The notes under the pieces were generated by a model. That model was not told the DNA's origin, ran no database searches, and saw only the letters and a program-made list of their open reading frames with translations. The translations under genes and the position numbers were made by a program. Shown piece by piece: positions 55,089 through 62,395 of a stretch of 64,000 nucleotides of DNA. How positions within the stretch are numbered: position 1 is the stretch's first letter; every line of letters begins with the position of its first letter. The stretch is from Neisseria elongata subsp. elongata (GTDB lineage Bacteria > Pseudomonadota > Gammaproteobacteria > Burkholderiales > Neisseriaceae): contig NZ_FOPS01000004.1 in assembly GCF_900113545.1 (NCBI RefSeq), positions 48,818 to 112,817 of the forward strand. Direction: 5' to 3'.

Positions 55089-57556
55089 ATTTTGACTATA
55101 TTGCCCACGTCCGCAAATCGGACGGGCAACCTCAATCTTTGCAAACGCATCTGACGGAAACTGCCGAGATCGCCAAATTATTGGCATCCAAGCTGGATTT
55201 GGATCAGGCGGGCGAGTTACTCGGACTCATGCACGATTTTGGTAAATATTCCCGCAAATTCCAAAAATATATCCACGATGAAACCGGTTTGTTTAATCCT
55301 GATTTGGATGATGAAGAAAGTACGCCGAACGGCAGTAAAGTGGATCATTCCACCGCCGGAGCGCAATGGGTTTACCGCGAATTGAGAAAATTTGGTGCAG
55401 AGCAGGGCATCGGCGAATTGTTCGGACAAATGCTGGGTTTGTGCATTGCATCACACCACGGCGAAGGCTTGATTGACTGTTTGGATGGAGAAGGTAATCC
55501 GAAATGGATTGAGCGGTTTAATAAAACTGATGAACTGACACATTTGACGGAATGCGAACGAAATGCCGATGAAGTCGTTCAGCAAAAAGCGAAAGAACTG
55601 GCCGGTGAAAACCTAATTCGCAGCCTGCTGAATGCGGTGAAGCCGATTCTTTCCAATCAAACAATCAATAATAAAATCAAAGAATTTTATCTCGGCTGCC
55701 TAACCCGTTTTCTGTTTAGCTGCCTGATTGATGCCGACCGCATCAACAGCTCGGATTTTGAACGGGAAGCGCAAAAAGAAGTCCGCCGCTTGACCGAAAA
55801 ACCAGATTGGCAATCGGCAATCGATAAATTGGAAACGCATCTGGCGAGCTTTGAAAACCGTTATCCCATTGACGAAATCCGCCGTCGAATTTCAGACGAC
55901 TGCTTAAAAAGAGCATCCGATTCTCAAGGCTTTTATACGCTCACAGTGCCGACCGGTGGCGGCAAAACATTGGCCAGTCTGCGCTACGCTCTACATCATG
56001 CGCAAAAACACCATCTCGACCGCATTATCTACATCATTCCCTATACTTCCATCATCGATCAAAACGCCCAAGCCGTGCGTGAAATTCTCGGTGAAGATTG
56101 GGTGCTCGAACACCATTCCAATTTAGAACCTGAAAAACAAAGCTGGCAGGACAAACTGCTGTCCGAAAACTGGGACAAGCCCATTGTGTTTACCACGATG
56201 GTGCAGTTTTTGGATGCATGGTTCGGCGGCGGTACGCGCGGCGCACGCCATATCCACCCGATGACAAATAGCGTCTTGATTTTTGACGAAATTCAAACCC
56301 TGCCTGTGAAATGCGTACATTTGTTTTGCAACGTATTGAACTGGCTGACGACGTTCGGCAAAAGCACGGCGGTTTTGTGTACGGCGACGCAGCCTTTACT
56401 CGGCGAATCGGGCTTGCAGAATTTTCCTGAAGGAAAAAGAGAAAGTATCTCTGCACGTGGTTTATTAAGGCTGTCAGAAAATGCCGAAATCATGGGCAAG
56501 CATCAGGATTTGGACAAATTATTTGCTGATTTATCACGCGTGGAAATCCGATTCAACGAAAAAGCAGGCGATTGGAATGTGGAAGAAGCGGGCGCGTTTT
56601 TGCTGGAACAGTTTCAGATAACCCCAAGCTGCCTGTTTATTGTCAACACCAAAAAATGGGCGCAAGAGCTTTATCAATATTGCCAAAGGCAGAATGTGCC
56701 GCCCGAGGCCTTGTTTCATTTAAGTACCAACCAATGCGCGGCGCACCGCAAAGCGATTTTTGACACCATCAAAGCTCGTCTGGAAAACAAACAACCCGTT
56801 ATCTGCATCAGCACCCAGTTGATTGAAGCCGGTGTGGATATTTCCATGGCTTGCGTGATTCGTGCCTTGGGCGGATTAGACAGCATTGCCCAAGCAGCAG
56901 GGCGCTGCAACCGGCACGGCGAGAAAGAAGGCAAAGGACAGGTTTGGGTGTTGAATTTGCAAGAACAGGATTTTACGCGGATATTGCCCGATATTCAGGC
57001 GGGCAAAACCCATGCCGAACGCGTGTTTCGCGATTTTGTTGGACAGGATATTTTACAGCCAGAAGCGATGAAACGTTATTTTGAATACTATTTTTACCAG
57101 CGCAGCGATGAAATGGCGTATTCTGTCAAAAACAGCGCAACGGGCTCCCTGCTGGATTGGCTGAGTGATAATACATTGAATCCTTATGGCGAAAAAAACA
57201 ATAAAAGAAGCAAACCGTTACCATTGCTGATGCAATCCTTCAAAAGTGCAGGGCGTGCTTTTCAAGCCATAGACGCGCCGACACACGCCGTGATTGTGCC
57301 ATATGGCGAAGGCGCGGAACTCATTGCCAAACTCTGCGGCGAATGGGATCCGAAAGAAATGTATGATGCAAAGAAAAAAGCCCAGCGTTACAGCGTAAAC
57401 GTCTTCCCCAACGTTTGGGATAAATTGCAAAAAGAAAATGCCTTACACGAAACCATTGAAGATTCTGGCATTTATTATCTGAATGAACGCTATTACAACG
57501 ATGAATTCGGCTTGTCTTTGGATGAAACAAGCGAAATGACTTTTTACGACTTATAG
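55085..57556 (+). CDS. cas3: Cas3 nuclease-helicase, second copy, full length
   Basis: Type I-C Cas3 of 823 residues, recruited by Cascade to nick, unwind and degrade the non-target DNA strand. The HD domain shows LMHDFGKYSRKFQ near residue 50, VDHSTAGA and CIASHHGEG. Helicase motifs are TVPTGGGKTLASL near 288, FDEIQTLP near 399, CTATQPLLG near 438 and QAAGRCNRHG near 602. A complete C-terminal domain follows. It starts with GTG inside the stop of the first cas3, with GGAGAATTGAC upstream. It is the likely functional effector nuclease. Confidence 0.95.
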   Translation: MNFDYIAHVRKSDGQPQSLQTHLTETAEIAKLLASKLDLDQAGELLGLMHDFGKYSRKFQKYIHDETGLFNPDLDDEESTPNGSKVDHSTAGAQWVYRELRKFGAEQGIGELFGQMLGLCIASHHGEGLIDCLDGEGNPKWIERFNKTDELTHLTECERNADEVVQQKAKELAGENLIRSLLNAVKPILSNQTINNKIKEFYLGCLTRFLFSCLIDADRINSSDFEREAQKEVRRLTEKPDWQSAIDKLETHLASFENRYPIDEIRRRISDDCLKRASDSQGFYTLTVPTGGGKTLASLRYALHHAQKHHLDRIIYIIPYTSIIDQNAQAVREILGEDWVLEHHSNLEPEKQSWQDKLLSENWDKPIVFTTMVQFLDAWFGGGTRGARHIHPMTNSVLIFDEIQTLPVKCVHLFCNVLNWLTTFGKSTAVLCTATQPLLGESGLQNFPEGKRESISARGLLRLSENAEIMGKHQDLDKLFADLSRVEIRFNEKAGDWNVEEAGAFLLEQFQITPSCLFIVNTKKWAQELYQYCQRQNVPPEALFHLSTNQCAAHRKAIFDTIKARLENKQPVICISTQLIEAGVDISMACVIRALGGLDSIAQAAGRCNRHGEKEGKGQVWVLNLQEQDFTRILPDIQAGKTHAERVFRDFVGQDILQPEAMKRYFEYYFYQRSDEMAYSVKNSATGSLLDWLSDNTLNPYGEKNNKRSKPLPLLMQSFKSAGRAFQAIDAPTHAVIVPYGEGAELIAKLCGEWDPKEMYDAKKKAQRYSVNVFPNVWDKLQKENALHETIEDSGIYYLNERYYNDEFGLSLDETSEMTFYDL

Positions 57557-57563
57557 GAGCAAT

Positions 57564-58286
57564 ATGGACAGCAAAATCAGTTTCCGCGTATGGGGGCGGC
57601 AAGCCTTGTTTACCGACCCCGTTACCAAAATTGGCGGCGAAAAATTCAGCTACCAAGTGCCGACATACGAAGCCATTAAAGGCATCGTTAAAAGCATCTA
57701 TTGGAAACCCACGTTGATTTGGCATATCGACCGCATTCGTGTGATGAGACCCATCCGGACCCAAAGCAAATCCACTAAACCTCTGGACTGGAACGGCGGC
57801 AACACTTTGGCGATTTACACCTTTTTGCAGGACGTGGAATACCAAGTGGAAGCCCATTTTGAATGGAATGAGCATTGGGAAGAATTGGCAGGCGACCGTA
57901 ATTTCGGCAAACATATCGCCATTGCCAGAAGAATGTTGGAACGCGGCGGACGGCAGGATATTTTCCTTGGTACGCGCGATTGCCAAGGCTATGTTGAACC
58001 TTGTGAGTTTGGCAAAGGAAAAGGATTTTACGACGAAATAGATAATTTAGATTTCGGTCTGATGTTCCACAGCTTCGGCTATCCCGAAGAAACCGGAAAG
58101 CCTGAATTGGTAAGCCGCTTTTGGATGGCCAATATGAAAAACGGTGTGATTGAATTCCCCAGTGTAAACGAAAGTGCAGGCTGCCTGAAAACCCGATTTA
58201 TCCGCAAAATGCAGCCTGAAAAACCGTTCAAGCGCGGCGAAAACGTCAAGCCTGTGGAAGATGAAGCCAAGGAGCTGGAATTATGA
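57564..58286 (+). CDS. cas5c: Cas5c, crRNA-processing subunit
   Basis: Type I-C has no Cas6; Cas5c (Cas5d) cuts the repeat at the base of its hairpin and stays on the 5' handle. The 240-residue protein starts ISFRVWGRQALFTDPVTKIGGEKFSY, quoted as RVWGRQALFTDP, and has YQVPTYEAIKGIVKSIYWKP near residue 30, both diagnostic. GGAG lies before the ATG. It begins 7 bp after cas3 and overlaps cas8c by 4 bp. An exact AGGCTGCCTGAA (Simonsiella-type DUS) at 58178-58189 is inside the gene. Confidence 0.95.
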   Translation: MDSKISFRVWGRQALFTDPVTKIGGEKFSYQVPTYEAIKGIVKSIYWKPTLIWHIDRIRVMRPIRTQSKSTKPLDWNGGNTLAIYTFLQDVEYQVEAHFEWNEHWEELAGDRNFGKHIAIARRMLERGGRQDIFLGTRDCQGYVEPCEFGKGKGFYDEIDNLDFGLMFHSFGYPEETGKPELVSRFWMANMKNGVIEFPSVNESAGCLKTRFIRKMQPEKPFKRGENVKPVEDEAKELEL

Positions 58287-60283
58287 GTTGGATGCAGAAA
58301 CTTTATCGGACGTATGAAAGCATTTTGGAACAGGGTGTTACTGATGATGCCGAGCCGCTGACGCCGGTCGGGCATACCATCCAAAACGCGCATATCGTTA
58401 TCGTGATTAACGGTCAGGGCAATTTTCAGACGGCATGCGTGATGCCGCCGAAAACGGCGATTTTGCTGCCTGCCACCGAGTCGTCTGAAAACCGCACCAG
58501 CGGCGAAGCCCCGCATCCGCTTGCTGACAAAATCCAATATGTCGCCAAGGATTACGTCGATTACGGCGGAGAAAAGAAAGCCTATTTTGACGGCTACCTG
58601 AAACAACTCAAAGCATGGTGCGAATCGCCTTTTGCCCATCCTAAAGTGCAGGCTGTGTTGCACTATGTTGCCAAAGGGCGAGTGGTTGCCGATTTGGTGG
58701 AAGCAGGCATATTTCCGCTTGATTCGGACGGCAAAGTGTTGAACAAATGGGAAACAGAAGGCGATGCGCCGCCGATTTTCTCCGTGCTGCCTAAAACCAA
58801 GGGCGAAATCGAATTCGGCTCGGCATTGGTGTGCTGGCAGGTGGAAATTGCAGGCGACGTACACAGCCAAACTTGGACGGACAAAACCATACAGCAATCT
58901 TGGGCGGATTACGCCGCTTCAGGAAAAGCCGAAAAAGGTTTTTGCTTGGTGCAGGGCGAAGAAACTGTCATTTCCACCATGCATCCCGCCAAGCTGCGCC
59001 ACACGGGCGATAAAGCCAAACTGATTTCTTCCAACGATACGGCGGGTTACACCTTTCGCGGGCGTTTTGCCACCGCCGAAGAAGCCGCCAGCGTATCGGC
59101 AGACGTATCCGCCAAGGCACACAGCGCGCTGCGCTGGCTGATTTCCCGCCAAGGCATCCGAAACGGCGACCAAGTTACCGTCGCCTGGGCAATCAGCGGC
59201 AAACCCGTTCCGTCGCCGATGAAAGACATTTCCGCCGAACTGGATTGGGCGGATATGGGCAACTGGGACATCAGTGCGGTCGAAAATCCCGATGAAATTG
59301 CCGCCCAAAGGCTACCTGAAAATTCGGAAACACCCCCCGATTGGTCAGTAAATATCGGGCGTGCTGCTGCACAAATTATCAAAAAGAAACTGCATGGCTA
59401 TCAGGCGGAATTGAAAGCCCACGAACAAATCTCCCTGATTATGCTCGATTCTGCAACGCCGGGGCGCATGGCATTAACTTATTACCAAGAATTTTTGCCT
59501 GCTGATTATTTTGCCAATTTGGACGCATGGATTGACGATTTTTCTTGGTATCAGCGTTACAGCATTGAAGTCCCAAATGGCAAAAAAACCGACAAGCGCA
59601 CCCAATGGCGTTTCGTCCCGCCGTCGCCTTACAGCATTGCCGAAGCCGTGTACGGCAAATCCCTGTCCGACACGCTCAAAAAACAACTTTATGCCCGCCT
59701 TCTGCCCGTTATCGCAGGCGGAACATCCGTGCCGATTCCTGAAGATTTGGTGCGTCAAAGTTTTCAGGCAGCCTGCAATCCTAATGGCTGCGAAAACTGG
59801 GAATGGCAAAGAAACATCGGCGTCGCCTGCGCCCTATACAAAGGCTGGCGCGCTCGTCATCACGATTTATCACAACGGAGAACTTACCCTATGAGCTTGG
59901 ATACCCAAAACCGCTCGCGCGACTACTTATACGGCAGGCTGCTTGCCGTCGCTGAAAACACCGAATCCTACGCCCTGTATCTGGCCGGCGAGAAACGCGC
60001 GACCACCGCCGAACGCTATATGCAGCGTTTTGCCGAACATCCGTTTGCCACATGGCGCAATATCGAGCTGGCGTTGAAACCCTATCAAGAACGCCTGCGC
60101 AACAACGGTAAAGATACTGGCGCACAGGCAATCGGCGAGATTATGGAATTATTTGCCACCGATGATTTCACCTGCGACGACAAATTAAGCGGCGAATTTC
60201 TCTTGGGCTACCACTGCCAAAAAATGGAAATTGCCCGCCGCATTGCCGAGCTTTCCGCCAACAAATCCAAAACCCACGAATAA
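58283..60283 (+). CDS. cas8c: Cas8c, large subunit of type I-C Cascade
   Basis: Large subunit (Csd1) of 666 residues that recognises the PAM and helps open target DNA. Type I-C features are the N-terminal MSWMQKLYRTYESI, the YFDGYLKQLKAWCESP region near residue 95 and ALRWLISRQGIRNGDQVTVAW near 283, quoted here in part. The last 130 residues also form a separate small subunit (see 59891-60283). It contains an AT-DUS complement (58425-58436), AGGCTACCTGAA (59309-59320) and a complement of AGGCTGCCTGAA (59763-59774). The start overlaps the cas5c stop (ATGA). Confidence 0.95.
   Translation: MSWMQKLYRTYESILEQGVTDDAEPLTPVGHTIQNAHIVIVINGQGNFQTACVMPPKTAILLPATESSENRTSGEAPHPLADKIQYVAKDYVDYGGEKKAYFDGYLKQLKAWCESPFAHPKVQAVLHYVAKGRVVADLVEAGIFPLDSDGKVLNKWETEGDAPPIFSVLPKTKGEIEFGSALVCWQVEIAGDVHSQTWTDKTIQQSWADYAASGKAEKGFCLVQGEETVISTMHPAKLRHTGDKAKLISSNDTAGYTFRGRFATAEEAASVSADVSAKAHSALRWLISRQGIRNGDQVTVAWAISGKPVPSPMKDISAELDWADMGNWDISAVENPDEIAAQRLPENSETPPDWSVNIGRAAAQIIKKKLHGYQAELKAHEQISLIMLDSATPGRMALTYYQEFLPADYFANLDAWIDDFSWYQRYSIEVPNGKKTDKRTQWRFVPPSPYSIAEAVYGKSLSDTLKKQLYARLLPVIAGGTSVPIPEDLVRQSFQAACNPNGCENWEWQRNIGVACALYKGWRARHHDLSQRRTYPMSLDTQNRSRDYLYGRLLAVAENTESYALYLAGEKRATTAERYMQRFAEHPFATWRNIELALKPYQERLRNNGKDTGAQAIGEIMELFATDDFTCDDKLSGEFLLGYHCQKMEIARRIAELSANKSKTHE
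59891..60283 (+). CDS. cas11c: Internally translated Cas11c small subunit
   Basis: An in-frame ATG at 59891 (codon 537 of cas8c) begins MSLDTQNRSRDYLYGRLLAVAE and is preceded by AACGGAGAACTTACCCT, with GGAG about 10 nt upstream. The product is 130 residues, helical and the size of a small subunit. Translation of Cas11 from inside cas8c is established for type I-C systems; two copies stabilise the Cascade belly. The site here is clear in sequence but expression is inferred. Confidence 0.85.
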   Translation: MSLDTQNRSRDYLYGRLLAVAENTESYALYLAGEKRATTAERYMQRFAEHPFATWRNIELALKPYQERLRNNGKDTGAQAIGEIMELFATDDFTCDDKLSGEFLLGYHCQKMEIARRIAELSANKSKTHE

Positions 60284-60304
60284 CCCATTTAAAGGAAAAC
60301 TAAA

Positions 60305-61144
60305 ATGAGCTTAACCAAAAAAATCGACTTTGCCTTAATCCTGAAAGTAACCAACGCCAACCCTAACGGCGACCCCTTGAACGGCAACCGCCCGCGTGCC
60401 GATTTCCAAGGCTTTGGCGAAATGACTGATGTGTGCCTGAAACGCAAAATCCGCGACCGCCTGCAAGACAGCGGCGAGAGCATCTTCGTACAATCGGACG
60501 AAAAGAAAACCGACGGCATGACCAGCCTGGCCAACCGCGCCAAAGACAAAGATGTCGGCTTGGGTGCGGATGCCTTTAACGCCAAAAAAGCCAACAAAGA
60601 CGATACCGCCAAAAAGGCCTGTGAAAAATGGCTGGATGTACGCAGTTTCGGGCAGGTCTTCGCATTCAGCGGCGACGGCAGCAGCGGCATTTCCATTGCT
60701 GTGCGTGGGCCCGTTACCATTCAATCCGCATTCAGCGTTGAGCCGATTAACATCACCAGTACCCAAATCACCAAAAGCGTCAGCGGCGAAGGCGACGGTA
60801 CGAAAAAATCTTCCGACACCATGGGCATGAAGCACCGCGTCGATCAGGGCGTGTACGTTGCCTTCGGCGCGATGTCACCGCAGCTTGCCGAGCGCACCGG
60901 CTTTTCAGACGACGATGCCGAAAAAATCAAAGCCGTACTCACCAAACTCTTTGAGGGTGACGCATCTTCCGCCCGCCCCGAAGGCAGTATGCAGGTGCTG
61001 AAACTCATCTGGTGGGAACACAACAGCAAAGCAGGGCAATATTCTTCCGCCAAAGTGCATGGCAGCCTGAAAGTGAATGCCGATGGCGGCTATGAACTGG
61101 AAAAACTTGATGGTTTAACTCCGCAGGAAATCGACGGCTTCTAA
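60305..61144 (+). CDS. cas7c: Cas7c, backbone subunit of Cascade
   Basis: Cas7 (Csd2) of 279 residues; about seven copies coat the spacer part of crRNA and kink every sixth base out of pairing. The N-terminus IDFALILKVTNANPNGDPLNGNRPR is diagnostic, quoted as VTNANPNGDPLNGNRPR. It is followed by KRKIRDRL and, near residue 175, DTMGMKHRVDQGVYVAFGAM. AAAGGAAAACTAAA precedes the ATG. It lies 21 bp after cas8c. A near-match to the Kingella DUS (TGGCAGCCTGAA) is at 61060-61071. Confidence 0.95.
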   Translation: MSLTKKIDFALILKVTNANPNGDPLNGNRPRADFQGFGEMTDVCLKRKIRDRLQDSGESIFVQSDEKKTDGMTSLANRAKDKDVGLGADAFNAKKANKDDTAKKACEKWLDVRSFGQVFAFSGDGSSGISIAVRGPVTIQSAFSVEPINITSTQITKSVSGEGDGTKKSSDTMGMKHRVDQGVYVAFGAMSPQLAERTGFSDDDAEKIKAVLTKLFEGDASSARPEGSMQVLKLIWWEHNSKAGQYSSAKVHGSLKVNADGGYELEKLDGLTPQEIDGF

Positions 61145-61161
61145 AAACATTCAAAAAAATG

Positions 61162-61170
61162 ACCGCACTT
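61162..61170 (-). repeat. Pasteurellaceae uptake signal sequence before cas4
   Basis: Exact complement of AAGTGCGGT within ATGACCGCACTTTCA, the extended Haemophilus-type form, between cas7c and cas4. Confidence 0.8.
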
Positions 61171-61200
61171 TCAACTGAGAGCCAAGGGGAAAATCAGGAC

Positions 61201-61809
61201 ATGCGCCTGATTCCCCTTTCCGCCCTGCAACACTACGCCTTTTGCCCGCGTCAATGCGCGTTGATACATAACGAGCAGGCGTGGGCGGAGAACTATTTGA
61301 CCGCGCAGGGCAAGGCGCTGCACGAGCGGGTGGATTCGGGCGAGCCCGAAATGCGCAAGGGCGTGCGCTTTGAGCGGACGGTGCATGTGTCGGCGGAGAA
61401 ACTGGGTATCAGCGGCGTGTTGGATTTGGTGGAAGTGGACACGAAAACAGGCAGCCTGAAACCCGTGGAATATAAACGCGGTAAGCCCAAACCCGACCCA
61501 ATGGACGAAATCCAACTTTGCGCCCAAGGTTTGTGCTTGGAAGAAATGACGGGGCAAACCGTCTCTGAGGGTGCGCTATGGTATATGCAAACCCGCCACC
61601 GCGTCCCCGTTGTGTTTTCAGGCGACCTGCGCGCCCAAACACTCGCCACCATCGCCGCCGTGCGCGACCTTCTAAACAGCGGCCAAACCCCGCTGCCCGC
61701 CTACGGCAAACGCTGCAAAGCCTGCTCGCTGGTGGAGATTTGCCAGCCGGAGTTGTTGGGGAAACGGGATCGGAGTGTGGGGTATATAAATAGATTATTC
61801 TTACAATAA
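61201..61809 (+). CDS. cas4: Cas4 exonuclease, adaptation module
   Basis: RecB-like nuclease of 202 residues that trims prespacers and selects the PAM with Cas1-Cas2. It starts MRLIPLSALQHYAFCPRQCALIHNEQ, with the first cluster Cys in FCPRQC. EYKRGK near residue 95 is the RecB motif III. The three other cluster cysteines are RCKACSLVEIC near the end. I prefer the ATG at 61201 after AAGGGGA; an ATG at 61159 is in frame but is part of a Pasteurellaceae uptake signal. An exact AGGCAGCCTGAA (Kingella DUS) is at 61449-61460. Confidence 0.95.
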   Translation: MRLIPLSALQHYAFCPRQCALIHNEQAWAENYLTAQGKALHERVDSGEPEMRKGVRFERTVHVSAEKLGISGVLDLVEVDTKTGSLKPVEYKRGKPKPDPMDEIQLCAQGLCLEEMTGQTVSEGALWYMQTRHRVPVVFSGDLRAQTLATIAAVRDLLNSGQTPLPAYGKRCKACSLVEICQPELLGKRDRSVGYINRLFLQ

Positions 61810-61821
61810 ACATTCAAGGAA
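61787..61821 (-). promoter_or_regulatory. Candidate Cascade operator (PAM plus protospacer) of the small ORF
   Basis: Read on the minus strand, TTC (61821-61819) is followed by CTTGAATGTTTATTGT (61818-61803). The spacer-like DNA after the degenerate repeat at 62111-62142 reads CTTGATTGTTTTTTGT. They match at positions 1-5, 7-11 and 13-16, with mismatches only at 6 and 12; beyond position 16 the match is weak. The PAM TTC is that of type I-C. The site covers the cas4 stop and touches the -35 box at 61822. Binding by Cascade is inferred. Confidence 0.75.
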
Positions 61822-61850
61822 TTGACTTTCTGTTTGAAGTGGTCTATCAT
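61822..61850 (+). promoter_or_regulatory. Predicted sigma70 promoter of the 54-codon ORF
   Basis: TTGACT at 61822-61827 and TATCAT at 61845-61850 are separated by exactly 17 bp. Transcription would start near 61857, giving a leader of about 26 nt. The candidate Cascade PAM abuts the -35 box, so a bound complex should hinder RNA polymerase. Confidence 0.65.
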
Positions 61851-61882
61851 GGATTCCATGACATCTTGTTATGGGAGAAAAA

Positions 61883-62047
61883 ATGGGCAGTCGGAACGAT
61901 AAAGGCTGGAAAATTCATTTTGAAAAAAGAGCCGATGATGAATTTTTATTCCATGTTAAGGGAATTAGAAAAATTGTTAGTTTACTAATATTAACTGTAT
62001 TTACTATTATCTATTTGATAGATGGATATTTCCGTTTCCATTCGTGA
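61883..62047 (+). CDS. 54-aa membrane peptide in the cas operon, putative CreT-like toxin
   Basis: ATG at 61883 to TGA at 62045-62047. GGGAG lies 5 nt upstream at 61873-61877; an in-frame ATG at 61871 has no ribosome-binding site. Residues 1-30 are charged and soluble (MGSRNDKGWKIHFEKRADDE, then FLFHVKGIRK). Residues 31-50 form one hydrophobic helix (IVSLLILTVFTIIYLIDGYF) and the tail is RFHS. Base composition is far more AT-rich than in the cas genes. Single-helix peptides of this size are typical of type I-like toxins. The own promoter and the Cascade target just upstream suggest a toxin repressed by Cascade; toxicity is inference. Confidence 0.65.
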   Translation: MGSRNDKGWKIHFEKRADDEFLFHVKGIRKIVSLLILTVFTIIYLIDGYFRFHS

Positions 62048-62102
62048 ATATATTCATTTGTTTGTCTTTTGTCTTTAAAGGAGGTGTGTAAGAAGATCAC
62101 TC

Positions 62103-62108
62103 TATAAT
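62103..62108 (+). promoter_or_regulatory. Possible -10 box of the mini-CRISPR RNA
   Basis: A perfect TATAAT starts 8 bp before the degenerate repeat. No good -35 is found 16-18 bp upstream (GGAGGT there), so the promoter call is weak; transcription could also come from the upstream promoter. Confidence 0.35.
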
Positions 62109-62110
62109 TC

Positions 62111-62142
62111 CAGGTGCTTTATAGATGCCTGTGTGTTGAAAC
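62111..62142 (+). CRISPR. Degenerate solitary CRISPR repeat (psi-repeat)
   Basis: The final 14 nt, CTGTGTGTTGAAAC, are identical to the repeat at 63966-63997. The first 21 nt can fold as CAGGTG-N9-TGCCTG (two G-T pairs) flush with the 11-nt handle TGTGTTGAAAC, mirroring the CAGCCGCC-TTTA-GGCGGCTG stem of the array repeat. It should therefore still be cut by Cas5c. It is alone, between cas4 and cas1, and far from the array. Confidence 0.85.
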
Positions 62143-62173
62143 CTTGATTGTTTTTTGTTTAATTTGATTGAGT
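62143..62173 (+). ncRNA. Spacer-like guide of a putative creA-type antitoxin RNA
   Basis: About 31 nt of T-rich DNA follow the degenerate repeat and begin CTTGATTGTTTTTTGT. They match the minus strand next to the small-ORF promoter with a correct PAM, as detailed for 61787-61821. Length is close to the 33-36 nt of type I-C spacers. Partial pairing would allow binding without efficient Cas3 cleavage, as in described CreA RNAs. Confidence 0.7.
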
Positions 62174-62199
62174 AGTACCGCCTTTTTTATGGCGGTACT
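62174..62199 (+). terminator. Hairpin ending the mini-CRISPR unit (possible second psi-repeat)
   Basis: AGTACCGCC and GGCGGTACT form a 9-bp stem around TTTTTTAT. The CCGCC/GGCGG core is shared with the array repeat's stem, but the 3' handle is not conserved and the T tract is weak. It may be a worn second repeat, a terminator, or both. Confidence 0.55.
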
Positions 62200-62395
62200 T
62201 ATTTAATTGATTTATCTGATATGCGTAGATACAAGATCTGATACTTGTGTCCAAAGATTTGTTGAGATTGATGTAATTTGAAATGATTGCTGTGGACTGG
62301 CAATGTCGGATTCGAGAATCCGACCTACCGTTTTTCAGGTGGATCAACCCTGTTAAATACCTAAAAAAGTGCGGTCAAAACCCAAGGAGTTTCCC
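62200..62395. other. Intergenic DNA before cas1 with neisserial-type palindrome
   Basis: No ORF is seen. A short palindrome, GTCGGATTC-GA-GAATCCGAC at 62305-62324 followed by CTACC, resembles small repeats common in neisserial intergenic DNA. A Pasteurellaceae uptake signal is at 62367-62375. AAGGAG at 62384-62389 is the ribosome-binding site of cas1. Confidence 0.6.
62367..62375 (+). repeat. Pasteurellaceae uptake signal sequence before cas1
   Basis: AAGTGCGGT within AAAAAAGTGCGGTCAAAA, a near-perfect extended Haemophilus-type signal, 20 bp before the cas1 start. Confidence 0.85.

Noticed and set aside
61159..61200. Upstream ATG of cas4 at 61159
   Set aside because: This ATG is part of the extended Pasteurellaceae uptake signal; the family N-terminus and a better ribosome-binding site are at 61201.
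61818..61850. A plus-strand match of the spacer-like tail to the small-ORF promoter
   Set aside because: About half the positions agree around CTGTTT, but there is no TTC PAM and no seed match. The minus-strand site is far better.
62078..62106. A mini-ORF after AAGGAGG, as in RNA-type CreT toxins that trap a rare tRNA
   Set aside because: The possible GTG codons overlap the ribosome-binding site or are followed at once by TAA, and there is no run of rare codons.
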